This document shows, piece by piece, positions 33,229 through 41,873 of a DNA stretch of 64,000 nt. The stretch comes from DATKZH01 sp964475955 (lineage in GTDB: Bacteria; Planctomycetota; Planctomycetia; Pirellulales; Thermoguttaceae). The notes beneath the pieces were generated by a model. It made no database searches. It was not told the DNA's origin and saw only the letters and a list, made by a program, of their open reading frames with translations. A program made the translations under genes and the position numbers. How positions within the stretch are numbered: the stretch's first letter is position 1; each line of letters starts with the position of its first letter. Where the stretch lies: assembly GCA_964475955.1 (NCBI GenBank), contig CAYYZY010000006.1, positions 22,214 to 86,213 on the forward strand. Reading direction: 5' to 3'.

Positions 33229-35163
33229 CTACTCCCGCCGTCGCCGCTTCGCCGTCTTGCGATGCGGCCGGTAGCCGGGGGCGGGAGATGACGGCTTGGA
33301 AGACCGTCGGCCGCGCTTCGGTCGCTTCTCCGCTCCCGGCGGCGGCTTGGCCGAGATGAGGCAGTCGCGGGCCGGGCCGATCAGGTCGGTGCGGCCGGCC
33401 TGCTCGAGGGCTTCGCGCACGTCGCGGTAGTGCTCCGGCTTCCAGTATTGCAGCAACGCCCGATGGAGCCGGCGCTCGTGGGCGCCTTGGGGAACGTAGA
33501 CCGGCCGGCCGGTCAGCGGGTCGAGGCCCGTGTGGTACATGCACGTGGCCGCGTCGAACGGGCCGGGGATGAAGTCCTGGACCTGCTCGGGCCGGTAGCC
33601 GGTCCGTTTCAGGTAGACGGCCAGGTCGATCATCGCCGCCAGGTCGCAGCCCGGGTGGCCCGCGATGAAGTAGAGCACCAGGTACTGCTCCTTGCCGGCG
33701 GCGGTCGAGAGCTTGTGGAAGCGGCGCGCGAAGCGGTCGAAGTCGTCGATGGGCGGCTTACGCATCAAGCGGAGCACCTCGGGATCGGTGTGCTCGGGCG
33801 CGACCTTGAGGTGTCCGCCTACGTGATGGCGCACCACGTGGCTCAGGTAGGCCGTGCTCCGCTGGGCCAGGTCGGTGCGGATGCCCGAGGCGACCAGCAC
33901 CCGTTTCACCCCCGGCTGCTTGCGCGCCGCCTTCAGAAGCCGGATGAGCGGGCCGTGGTCGGTCGCGAGCAGCTTGCAGACGGTCGGGTGCAGGCAACTC
34001 GGCCGGCGGCACACCGCGCGGACCTCGGGCCGCGTGCAGTTCATCCGGTACGTGTTGGCCGTGGGGCCGCCCAGGTCGCTGATCGTGCCGGCAAACTGCG
34101 GATCGGCGGCGATGCGCCCGATCTCGGCGAGGATCGACTCCTGGCTCCGGCTCTGAACGACCCGCCCCTGATGCGCGGCAATCGAGCAGAACGAGCACCC
34201 GCCGAAACAGCCGCGCATGATCTGGATCGAGTCCTTCACCACCTCGTACGCCGGGATGCGCTGGCCGCCGTAGCTCGGGTGCGGACGCCGCACGAACGGC
34301 AGCCCGTAGATGCGATCCATCTCCGCTTCCGAAAGCGGCGGCTGGGGCGGCCTGACGACCACCGCCTCGCGATCGTGGTACTGGACGAGCGTTCGGGCGC
34401 TTTCGAAGTTCATCTCGCGATGGGCCAGCCGCGTCATCTCGGCGAAGGCGTGCTTGTCGCGGGCGACTTCGTCGTAGCTGGGCAGCTCGACCACGTCTTC
34501 GGCCGGCGGCGTTTCGCTGGCGCCGAGGCGGTAGACCGTGCCGCGCACGTCGCGGATGCGCTCGATCGGCTCGCCCGCGTCGAGGCGGCGGACGATCTCC
34601 ACCAGCGCCCGCTCGCCCATGCCGTAGACGACCAGGTCGGCCTTGGCGTCGAGGATGATCGAGCGGCGGACCTTGTCGCTCCAGTAGTCGTAATGGGCGA
34701 TCCGCCGCAGGCTGGCCTCGACGCCGCCGGCGATCACCGGCACGCCCTTGTACGCCTCGCGCGCCCGTTGGCAGTAGGCGAGGGTGGCCCGGTCGGGCCG
34801 GCGCCCGATCTGGCCGCCGGGGCTGTAGGCGTCGTCGTTGCGCACCTTCCGGTTGGCCGTGTAGTGGTTGATCATCGAGTCCATGTTGCCGGCACTGACG
34901 GCGAAGCAGAGCCGGGGCCGCCCGAACGCCCGCCAGGGCTCGCAGCAGTGCCAGTCGGGCTGGCTGAGGATGGCCACCCGATAGCCCTCCCTCTGGAGCA
35001 CCCGGCCCAGCAGTGCCATGGCGAAGCTGGGGTGGTCGACGTAGGCGTCGCCGGTGACCAGGACGACATCGACCTCACCCCACTCCTGGGCGCCAATCTC
35101 CTGGGGGGTCACGGAAAGGAAATCGGAGGGGGCGTCTCTCGGTTCGTTTGCGTGGGCGGGCAT
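33229..35163 (-). CDS. YgiQ-family radical SAM protein
   Basis: 644 residues, full length for the family. The N-terminal domain (GDAYVDHPSFAMALLGRVLQ, SPGGQIGRRPDRATLAYCQR) resembles a B12-binding-like fold. The radical SAM cluster motif is C319xxxC323xxC326 in RGCFGGCSFCSI, and SDLGGPTANTYRMNC follows. The C-terminus is Lys/Arg-rich and probably disordered. YgiQ proteins are widespread but their substrate is not established; the [4Fe-4S] cluster should generate a 5'-deoxyadenosyl radical. The gene is monocistronic, with hicB downstream on the same strand after about 120 bases. Confidence 0.93.
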   Translation of the reverse strand: MPAHANEPRDAPSDFLSVTPQEIGAQEWGEVDVVLVTGDAYVDHPSFAMALLGRVLQREGYRVAILSQPDWHCCEPWRAFGRPRLCFAVSAGNMDSMINHYTANRKVRNDDAYSPGGQIGRRPDRATLAYCQRAREAYKGVPVIAGGVEASLRRIAHYDYWSDKVRRSIILDAKADLVVYGMGERALVEIVRRLDAGEPIERIRDVRGTVYRLGASETPPAEDVVELPSYDEVARDKHAFAEMTRLAHREMNFESARTLVQYHDREAVVVRPPQPPLSEAEMDRIYGLPFVRRPHPSYGGQRIPAYEVVKDSIQIMRGCFGGCSFCSIAAHQGRVVQSRSQESILAEIGRIAADPQFAGTISDLGGPTANTYRMNCTRPEVRAVCRRPSCLHPTVCKLLATDHGPLIRLLKAARKQPGVKRVLVASGIRTDLAQRSTAYLSHVVRHHVGGHLKVAPEHTDPEVLRLMRKPPIDDFDRFARRFHKLSTAAGKEQYLVLYFIAGHPGCDLAAMIDLAVYLKRTGYRPEQVQDFIPGPFDAATCMYHTGLDPLTGRPVYVPQGAHERRLHRALLQYWKPEHYRDVREALEQAGRTDLIGPARDCLISAKPPPGAEKRPKRGRRSSKPSSPAPGYRPHRKTAKRRRRE

Positions 35164-35265
35164 GGTTTGGGCGTGCGGGAGGGTGCCGTGTGGCTGGCTG
35201 TGGGGGCCGAAGATGAAGGGACACGGGACTTTACGTCATTGTATGCCCTGCGGGAAGAACGTCTA

Positions 35266-35295
35266 TTGGGAGATCCGTGGGAGGGGCCCTATAAT
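35266..35295 (+). promoter_or_regulatory. Sigma-70 promoter of the GT9 gene
   Basis: TTGGGA (35266-35271), 18-nt spacer, TATAAT (35290-35295), 41 bases before ATG 35336. Confidence 0.7.
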
Positions 35296-35335
35296 CCGCC
35301 GCCCACCCCCGGCTGACCGAGAAGGAGGAAACGAG

Positions 35336-36385
35336 ATGAGAGCCCTACGAGACGTCGGCTCGCGGCCCCGCATCCTCATTGTCCGCCTCAGTGCGATCGG
35401 CGACGTGATCCAAGGTTTGCCGGTTCTCAATGCGTTGCGCGATCGGTTTCCGCAGTCGATGATCGCCTGGGTGGTCGAAGACCGAGCGGCCGAGCTGCTG
35501 CGGGGGCACCAGGCGCTCGACGAGCTTTTCACCCTGCCCCACGGCTGGCTCAAGTCGCCCGGCACCGTGCGCCAGTTGCGCAGCCGCCTGCGGGCTTTTC
35601 GGCCGGAAATTGCCATCGACGTGCAAGGGCTGACCAAGAGCGCCGTGGCCGCGTGGCTTTCGGGCGCGAAGCGGCGGATCGGCTTTGGCGGATCGGGCGG
35701 CCGGGAGCTGAGCCGGTGGTTCTACACCGAACGGGTGCGCGCAAGCGCCACGCACCGGGTCGACGGCTATCTCGAGCTGCTCCAGCCGCTGGGGATTGAA
35801 TTGCCCGAGGTGCGGTTCGATATTCCCGACCACCGCGCGACCCGGGTGGCGGCGAAGGAGATGGCCCGGCAGTCGGGCTGCCAGCGGGGTTTCTGCGTTC
35901 TCAACCCCGGGGCGGGATGGCCGTCGAAGCGTTGGCCGCCCGAGCGGTTCGCGGCCGTTGCGCGGCACTTGGGCGAGGAGTGGGGCCTGCCGTCGATGGT
36001 GATCTGGTCGGGTGAGCGAGCCGGGGGGTGGGCCGACGAGGTCGTGGTCGGCTCGGAGGGACACGCCCGACGCGCCCCCGAGATGAGCCTCAGCCAACTG
36101 GCCGCCCTTTGCCGGCGCGCGCGCCTGTACGTCGGCTCCGACAGCGGCCCGCTGCACCTGGCCGCCGCGGTCGATACGCCCTGCGTGGGGCTTTACGGAC
36201 CCTGGCCGGCCGATCGGCACGGCCCGTACGGCCCGGGGCACGTGACCGTGCAGAAGATGGTCTGCCCGGGTTCGACGCGGCGGCGGCGCAACGCGTCGAG
36301 CAAATACATGGACGCGATCGACGTCGGCTCGGTCTGCGACGCCTGCGACGGCGTCCTCCGCCGCGACGCCTCCAGCGCGGCCTAG
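35336..36385 (+). CDS. GT9 family glycosyltransferase (ADP-heptose:LPS heptosyltransferase-like)
   Basis: 349 residues from ATG 35336, preceded by GGAGG at 7 bases; the longer frame upstream crosses the promoter and is not used. The N-terminal Rossmann domain starts RILIVRLSAIGDVIQGLPVL, the hallmark of WaaC/WaaF. The C-terminal nucleotide-sugar domain contains NPGAGWPSKRWPPERFA and YVGSDSGPLHLAAAVDTPCV. Such enzymes add heptose or a related sugar to the lipopolysaccharide core at the inner membrane. A long cruciform-forming repeat follows the stop by three bases and may act as terminator. Confidence 0.93.
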   Translation: MRALRDVGSRPRILIVRLSAIGDVIQGLPVLNALRDRFPQSMIAWVVEDRAAELLRGHQALDELFTLPHGWLKSPGTVRQLRSRLRAFRPEIAIDVQGLTKSAVAAWLSGAKRRIGFGGSGGRELSRWFYTERVRASATHRVDGYLELLQPLGIELPEVRFDIPDHRATRVAAKEMARQSGCQRGFCVLNPGAGWPSKRWPPERFAAVARHLGEEWGLPSMVIWSGERAGGWADEVVVGSEGHARRAPEMSLSQLAALCRRARLYVGSDSGPLHLAAAVDTPCVGLYGPWPADRHGPYGPGHVTVQKMVCPGSTRRRRNASSKYMDAIDVGSVCDACDGVLRRDASSAA

Positions 36386-36388
36386 CCC

Positions 36389-36512
36389 GCATTTCTCACC
36401 ACCCAGTGAGACTCGACAACGTAGCGCCCAGACCAACCCGAAGCGCAAGCGAGGCTAAATGCAAGCCAGTGCCTCGCTTGCGCTTCGGGTTGGTGTGGGT
36501 GGTGAGAAATGC
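36389..36512. repeat. 124-base cruciform-type inverted repeat
   Basis: Outer arms 36389-36405 and 36496-36512 are perfect 17-bp complements (GCATTTCTCACCACCCA). Inner arms 36432-36455 and 36471-36494 are perfect 24-bp complements (starting ACCAACCCGAAGCGCAAGCG), with a 15-base loop. A 26-base bulge separates the left arms, one base the right. Confidence 0.85.
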
Positions 36513-36540
36513 CGGCATAGCCTTTTTCACGTAGTCTACT

Positions 36541-36645
36541 AACACCCATACACGCGCGTTGGCGTCGCACGCATGGGTGTTGCCGACGGCGCCCCACGGA
36601 TCGAGCATCCGGCATCGATTGCGTGGGTGCAAGCACCCACCCTAC
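36541..36645. repeat. Two further palindromes
   Basis: AACACCCAT (36541-36549) pairs with ATGGGTGTT (36573-36581). GCGTGGGTGCAAGCACCCAC with CCTAC (36621-36645) is an inverted GTAGGGTGGGT-family member matching 6409-6434. Confidence 0.6.
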
Positions 36646-36824
36646 GGCTCGGGGCGACGTATTGGCTCCCGGAATACTCTGTGCCGCCGCGTTCGGGGCT
36701 GCGGGGGGCGCCACGCCGGGGGGAATCTGGTATTCTCGGGTGTTCTTGGGGGCGGAGGCGCGGCTGAGGTCGTCTTGGTCGGGCGCGCCCCCTCTTCTGA
36801 GGAAAACGAGAGCTGGGAGCCGTC

Positions 36825-37325
36825 GTGGAACTCTGGTCCTCCATCCTGGTCGGCCTGCTATTGATCGTGGCGGCCTGGTGGTTGGTGCGCCTGCACGTGG
36901 AGGGCTGGCGCGAGCTGCACCGTCGGGCGAGGGACATGGCCCCGGAGGAGTACGACTTCCGCCGGCGCCAACTTCGCCGCCGCACCCAAACCAGCGCCTT
37001 GCTCGGCCTGATCGGGCTGGGGATGCTGATCGGCCGGCTGTTGATCGTATGGCGTGCGCCGCCGACCGCGATCCTGGCGTACTGGGCCGGCATCGTGCTG
37101 CTGGTCTTGTGGCTCGGGCTGCTGGCCGTGGCCGACATGGTCGCCACGCGGCTCTACTTTACCCGCCTGAGACGAGACTACCTGGTCGAACGGGCCCGGC
37201 TCGAAGCCGAATTGCGGCGGATGAAGCGACCGCAAGAGGACGGAGAGGCCGACGAGCAGGCCGGGGACGACACCAAGGGTCCGACCGACGAGCCGCCCCG
37301 GGAGCCGGACGCCGACGCGTCGTAG
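36825..37325 (+). CDS. Small membrane protein, unknown
   Basis: 166 residues from a GTG start at 36825. TM1 (SILVGLLLIVAAWWLVRL) at the N-terminus is followed by a basic linker (EEYDFRRRQLRRRTQTS), two more hydrophobic segments (about 60-105), and a charged C-terminal tail (REPDADAS end) that should be cytoplasmic and disordered. No conserved catalytic motif is seen. The pattern suggests an inner-membrane protein with a coiled basic stretch (YFTRLRRDYLVERARLEAEL). It sits between repeats and another membrane-protein gene with its own promoter. Function not recognised. Confidence 0.6.
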   Translation: MELWSSILVGLLLIVAAWWLVRLHVEGWRELHRRARDMAPEEYDFRRRQLRRRTQTSALLGLIGLGMLIGRLLIVWRAPPTAILAYWAGIVLLVLWLGLLAVADMVATRLYFTRLRRDYLVERARLEAELRRMKRPQEDGEADEQAGDDTKGPTDEPPREPDADAS

Positions 37326-37372
37326 GACCACGGCCCCGTCGCCAGGAACGCCGGGCGTCGCCACCCCCAGCC

Positions 37373-37476
37373 CCATCGCTACGACGCTCAACTCCATCGC
37401 TACGACGCTTCGCGTCCCACCATGCGCCAACCCTCTCGCGCACCGGGAGTTGCGTTTCTCGGATGCGAAGCGTCGC
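37373..37476. repeat. Short direct and inverted repeats
   Basis: CCATCGCTACGACGCT occurs at 37373-37388 and 37394-37409. CGACGCTTCGC near 37401 is mirrored by GCGAAGCGTCG near 37466. A degraded palindromic element is likely. Confidence 0.45.
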
Positions 37477-37545
37477 ACTAGTGCTTTCACATGCAAAGCG
37501 CGGGAACGATCGGGCGGGAGCGGAGCCGCGGCGATTTGCCTTGAA

Positions 37546-37574
37546 TTGACCGTGCCGGGCGGCGCCGGTAGAAT
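37546..37574 (+). promoter_or_regulatory. Sigma-70 promoter of the membrane protein gene at 37635
   Basis: TTGACC (37546-37551), 17-nt spacer, TAGAAT (37569-37574), 60 bases before ATG 37635. Confidence 0.7.
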
Positions 37575-37634
37575 GGTGTTTTTGGGCGTGCGCCGCGCGT
37601 CCCGCTTGTCGCCGCCGGTCGGGAGCCCGTGTTG

Positions 37635-38285
37635 ATGGACCCATTTCGCCTCTGCCTGGCCCTGGGGCCGCTTGCGATCTACCTGCTGTTGATCGGGGCG
37701 ATCAACCTGTTCCGCCGTCCGTTCCTCGTGTCGGGCACGCGCGACGCGGCGGCGCTGGGGCTGGCCGTGTCGGGGCTGGTGATCGTCGGACCGATCGAGC
37801 TGTTCTTCCCGGTGAACGCCTCGCTGCGATTCGGCGGGTTCGTCTGGGTGCTGCTGGTGGCGCTTTACGGTCTGTCGCTGGTGTTGGTGCTGCTCGTGCT
37901 GCGGCCGCGCCTGGTGATCTACAACGTCTCGCGCGACGAGCTCCGCCCGATCCTCACCGACCTGGTCGCCGAGATCGATTCCGACGCGCGCTGGGCCGGC
38001 GACAGCCTGGTGCTGCCGAAGCTGGGCATCCAGTTGCACGTCGACGGGCTGGCGGCGATGCGGAACGTGTCGCTGACTTCGATCGGTGGGGCCCAAAACC
38101 CCATGAACTGGCGGCGTTTGGAACTGGCGTTGGCCGCGGCGCTCCGCGGGATGGAGGTGCCGCGCAACCCGCACGCCTTCGGGCTCGTCGCCTCCGGGGC
38201 GATGCTGATGCTGGCCGTGATGCTGGCCATCGCTCAGGACCCCCAGGCCGTGGCCCAGGCGCTGTTCGACATGCTGCGCCTCTGA
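37635..38285 (+). CDS. Membrane protein with a soluble alpha/beta domain, unknown
   Basis: 216 residues from ATG 37635 (GGGAG 9 bases upstream; a GTG at 37629 is an alternative). Three or so TM segments in the first 95 residues (LCLALGPLAIYLLLIGAINL, DAAALGLAVSGLVIVG, GGFVWVLLVALYGLSLVLVL) precede a soluble domain (about 100-185: VIYNVSRDELRPILTDLVAE, LGIQLHVDGLAAMRNVSLTS), and a final TM (GAMLMLAVMLAIA) near the C-terminus. I do not recognise a named family. The soluble part has the pattern of a small alternating alpha/beta domain. It is monocistronic and convergent with the ASCH gene. Confidence 0.65.
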   Translation: MDPFRLCLALGPLAIYLLLIGAINLFRRPFLVSGTRDAAALGLAVSGLVIVGPIELFFPVNASLRFGGFVWVLLVALYGLSLVLVLLVLRPRLVIYNVSRDELRPILTDLVAEIDSDARWAGDSLVLPKLGIQLHVDGLAAMRNVSLTSIGGAQNPMNWRRLELALAAALRGMEVPRNPHAFGLVASGAMLMLAVMLAIAQDPQAVAQALFDMLRL

Positions 38286-38297
38286 TCCGCCCGGCCG

Positions 38298-38651
38298 TTA
38301 GGCCCGTGCCTTACGCCGCCTGGCCGCGTCGGCGAGCTTCTTCTGTTCGGCCGGGGGCAGCAGCTCGAACGCGACGCGGAACGCCTGGTACCGGCCGGGC
38401 GCGCGGTCGGGGTAGAGCCGCCGGATCTCCTCGCGCAGGGCGTCGGCCGTGTCGAAGCCGTCGAGCCGGGCGTCGGCGTCGGTGAGGGTCTCCAGTTCGA
38501 CGGGCTCGACCGCCCCGATGCGCACGTACCCCGCGCCCGGGATGTAGCTCCGCTGGCCCTCGCGCATCCGGCGGTGCTTCCAGAGCCGGATCGTCTGGGT
38601 CTTCTCCCCTTGTCGGATCGCCGGGAGGAACCGCTTCTTGAATAGCAGCAT
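38298..38651 (-). CDS. ASCH-domain protein
   Basis: 117 residues. LLFKKRFLPAIRQGEKTQTI followed by RLWKHRRMREGQRSYIPGAG is the ASCH pattern (K-x-R and W/GxG region of a PUA-like beta-barrel). ASCH proteins bind RNA or modified nucleotides; bacterial examples include an N4-acetylcytidine amidohydrolase. The KxxxR and conserved acidic residues are compatible, but activity is not established for this subgroup. The C-terminal helix is Lys/Arg-rich. It is convergent with the upstream membrane protein gene. Confidence 0.8.
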   Translation of the reverse strand: MLLFKKRFLPAIRQGEKTQTIRLWKHRRMREGQRSYIPGAGYVRIGAVEPVELETLTDADARLDGFDTADALREEIRRLYPDRAPGRYQAFRVAFELLPPAEQKKLADAARRRKARA

Positions 38652-38996
38652 GCCGGTAGGCTACCCGGCCGATGCGGACGACGTCAAGCCGGGCCCCCGC
38701 CGGGCAAGCGGTCGCGCGGGGCGGCCGCATCGACCGGGCGGCGCGGTGCGCAGTCGGGGTAGGGGAGGCAGCGACGAGGTCGAGTCTGACGCGGCTGCCG
38801 AATGCTCCGGGAGGCTGGGACGAACTGTGACGACTGTTCTGACGGCCCCTCGCCCGGGAACCGCACGCCGCCGGAGTTTCGCTCAGCGTTTCGAGAGGGG
38901 GCGGTCGATCGGTCTGAAAAGACGGACTCCGGATGGACGCCGCGCGCCGGCAAACCTGCTTGGCAAGGGACCACGGAAGTGACGAAGGATCGCCTC

Positions 38997-41861
38997 ATGT
39001 CGGTTGTGTCGTATCGGTCGGCGTTGACTATCGCCCTCTTGCTGGCGGCGAGTACCCTGGGGCCCGCCGTGTGGGCTGCACGGGACGCTGAGGCGGCGCC
39101 CGGGGTCCCGGGCACGCCGGTCATGTTGGTCTTCCCGCCTGGGGCACCCGCAGTGGCCGGGGCCGATCAGGCCGAGCCGGGGGCGCCGTCGGAGACGATG
39201 GCGTTGGGCCTCCCAACCCAGAGACTGTTTCCCCCAAATGCCGACGCGCCCCCCGGCACGGAACCTCCCGACCGCAACGAGCAGCCCGGTCCCATTGTCA
39301 ACCCCGAGCCCCAAGCGGGGGACGACGCGCCGCCACCCCTCCGGGCTCATTCGCCCCAAGGCACCGATCTGAGCTACCCGGCGAGCGTCGCCGAGTGGTT
39401 TCCCGATCTCCTGCCTGCCGAGCCGGCCCCTTCGACGCCGATCGACGCGCGGGACGAGCCGCCCGCCAAGCCGGAGCCGGAACCCCGGGTCGATGCGGGA
39501 GCCGCTCAGTTTGACGCCGCGCCCGGGGACGCCGATCCGGCGCTCGAGCACCCCAAGGAGATCGAGCCCGAGATCGACCTGCAACGGGAGACCGCCGGCG
39601 CGCGGCCGGAGAGGAGACCGGGCGAACGGGCCGATTCGGATGCCGAGGCCACGGCGCCCCCGGCGATCGAGGAGGCATCGCGGGCCCTCCAGCGGCAGCT
39701 TGCCCTGACCGAAGAGGAAACGCGCCCGGAGCCGGCGAGCGACGGGCTTCTGCACCTGACCATCGAAGAGGCCGTCCGGGAACTCGAAGACGCGCTCCGC
39801 GAGCAGCACGACGAGCCGTCCGATTCGGGGGCCGTCGGCGAGGCACCCCGGCTGCTGCCGACCGATCCCGCGGGCCCCGCACCGCGGTCGCGTCACCTGG
39901 AGTTGATTGCGCGGGAGGCCGACGCGCACACGCGGCGCGGGTTCGAGTTGGCCGGGCTTCGCGCGTACTTCTCGGCCCGGGCGGAGTTCGTCAAGGCGCT
40001 GCGTCGGGTGTCGCAAGGGCTCGACACCGAGCGGCAGACCCGCACGCACAGCCGGGCACTCGCCGCCGGTTGGACGGCGCTGAAGGAGGCCGACGATTTC
40101 CTCCCGCAGGGCTCCCGTCTCGAAGCCGAGCTCGACCTGCCGGGCATCATCCGCGCGCATCGGACGCCGGTCCTGAAGCACGCCCGGGATGAGTCGCTCG
40201 CGCCGCTGACCGGGTTGCAGTGCTATCTCACTTACGCGCAGGAGCAACTGGCCACGGCGGTGGGCGAGGAAGTGGCTGGCTCGATGGCCCTGCACGGCCT
40301 GGGGAACCTCTACCGCCGACTGGCGGCAAAAGGACGCTCGACGAACTCCGCGGCCACCTCGAAGGCCATGGTGTTCTACCAGGCGGCCTTGCTGGCGGCG
40401 CCGGGCAATTACATGGCCTCCAACGAGCTGGGCGTGCTGCTGGCCCGCGCCGGACGCTACCACGAGGCCCGCTCGGCCCTGGAGCACAGCGTGTCGATCG
40501 TGGGGCTGGCCGAGGGGCTTTACAACCTGAGCGTGGTCTACCACGAGCTGGGCCACGCGGAGCGGGCGCGGCAGGCATACGAGCAGTGCCAGGCGGCGCA
40601 TCGCGCCCAAGCCCAACAGCAAGCGGGGCGGTCTTCGCCTGTAGGATCGAACGTGGAGTGGGTCGGGCCCGAGGTCTTCGCCCGACGACTGCGCGCACCC
40701 GGCGCCGTGGGGCCAACCGCTTCGCGGCCGGGCAACTCGACGTCGTGGAACGCGCCCGCCACGCTGCCCATGCCGGCGGCGCGGCGAGGGTCGCCGTCGA
40801 TCGTCCTCTGCCAGGCGTTGGGCCCGGCGGCGCCGTGCCCGGTCTGTGCGGTCGACTGCGCGTGCTGCGACTGGTCGCGGCGGGGTGGTTGGGAGCGCGC
40901 GCGGGCGATCGCGTGGCAAGCTTACGCGCAGGGGGAGTACGTGGGCCACGCCCGGACCGCCCACGTGCCCGAATATCGGCTCCGCGTCGACGACGTCCTC
41001 GACCTGGTCTACCGCCTCACGCGGGAAGAGACGGCCGAGCCTTACCGGCTCAACGTGGGGGACGAGGTGCGCGTGGAATCGTTTACCGACGAAGAGCTCA
41101 CGCGCGACCTGATCATCCAGCCCGACGGCACGATCACGCTTCGGCTCTTGGGCCAGGTTCGCGCGACCGGGCACACGGTGGCGCAGCTCCGCGAGGAGCT
41201 CGAGGAGATGTACAAGCAGTACTACCCCGTGCCGGCGATCACCGTCACGCCGCTGAAAGTGAACACCAAGCTGGAGGACCTTCGGGCGGTGGTCGACAGC
41301 CGCTACGGCCGCGGCGGACAGAGCCGCGAGGCGAGGGTGACGCCCGAGGGAACCATCGCGCTGCCGGTGATCGGATCGGTCCAGGCGCAGGGGCTTACGC
41401 TCCCCGAGTTGCAGCAGGAGCTCAACGAGTGCTACCGCGAGCACATCGAGGGGATCGAGGTCATCCCCGTGCTGGTCCAACGGGCGCCGCGCTACGTGTA
41501 CGTGCTGGGCGAGGTGCGCACGCCGGGCCGTTTCGAACTGACCGGGCCCACGACCGTGCTCCAGGCGTTGAGCATGGCGGGCAGTTGGAACGTGGGGGCG
41601 CACCTGAAGCAGATCGTCATCTTCCGGCGGGGCGACGACTGGCGCCTGATGGCCACGATGGTCGATCTCCAGGCCACCCTGCACGGCAAGAAGGCGTGCC
41701 CGGCCGGCGAGCTGTGGCTCTCCGACTCCGACGTGATCATCGTCCCCAAGAGCCCCATCCTCCGCACGGCCGACTTCATCGACCTCGTTTTCACGCGGGG
41801 GATTTACGGCGTCTTCCCGGTTCAGGCCGCGGTCAATTTCTCGAAGCTGAGCACGCTGTGA
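38997..41861 (+). CDS. TPR plus Wza-like polysaccharide export protein (SLBB domains)
   Basis: 954 residues from ATG 38997 (AAGGA upstream). A Sec signal (MSVVSYRSALTIALLLAAST) is followed by about 300 residues of Pro/Ala/Glu-rich low complexity. A TPR-like helical region (about 350-560) contains YQAALLAAPGNYMASNELGV and LYNLSVVYHELGHAERARQA. A Cys-rich stretch (CPVCAVDCACCDW) precedes the poly-export domain (YRLNVGDEVRVESFTDEEL), which is followed by two SLBB-like units (PEGTIALPVIGSVQAQGLTL and RYVYVLGEVRTPGRFELTGP). Wza-type proteins form the outer-membrane channel for capsular or exopolysaccharide; the TPR fusion is characteristic of planctomycetes. No Wzc kinase is nearby. Confidence 0.88.
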   Translation: MSVVSYRSALTIALLLAASTLGPAVWAARDAEAAPGVPGTPVMLVFPPGAPAVAGADQAEPGAPSETMALGLPTQRLFPPNADAPPGTEPPDRNEQPGPIVNPEPQAGDDAPPPLRAHSPQGTDLSYPASVAEWFPDLLPAEPAPSTPIDARDEPPAKPEPEPRVDAGAAQFDAAPGDADPALEHPKEIEPEIDLQRETAGARPERRPGERADSDAEATAPPAIEEASRALQRQLALTEEETRPEPASDGLLHLTIEEAVRELEDALREQHDEPSDSGAVGEAPRLLPTDPAGPAPRSRHLELIAREADAHTRRGFELAGLRAYFSARAEFVKALRRVSQGLDTERQTRTHSRALAAGWTALKEADDFLPQGSRLEAELDLPGIIRAHRTPVLKHARDESLAPLTGLQCYLTYAQEQLATAVGEEVAGSMALHGLGNLYRRLAAKGRSTNSAATSKAMVFYQAALLAAPGNYMASNELGVLLARAGRYHEARSALEHSVSIVGLAEGLYNLSVVYHELGHAERARQAYEQCQAAHRAQAQQQAGRSSPVGSNVEWVGPEVFARRLRAPGAVGPTASRPGNSTSWNAPATLPMPAARRGSPSIVLCQALGPAAPCPVCAVDCACCDWSRRGGWERARAIAWQAYAQGEYVGHARTAHVPEYRLRVDDVLDLVYRLTREETAEPYRLNVGDEVRVESFTDEELTRDLIIQPDGTITLRLLGQVRATGHTVAQLREELEEMYKQYYPVPAITVTPLKVNTKLEDLRAVVDSRYGRGGQSREARVTPEGTIALPVIGSVQAQGLTLPELQQELNECYREHIEGIEVIPVLVQRAPRYVYVLGEVRTPGRFELTGPTTVLQALSMAGSWNVGAHLKQIVIFRRGDDWRLMATMVDLQATLHGKKACPAGELWLSDSDVIIVPKSPILRTADFIDLVFTRGIYGVFPVQAAVNFSKLSTL

Positions 41862-41873
41862 GGTGAAACCGCA

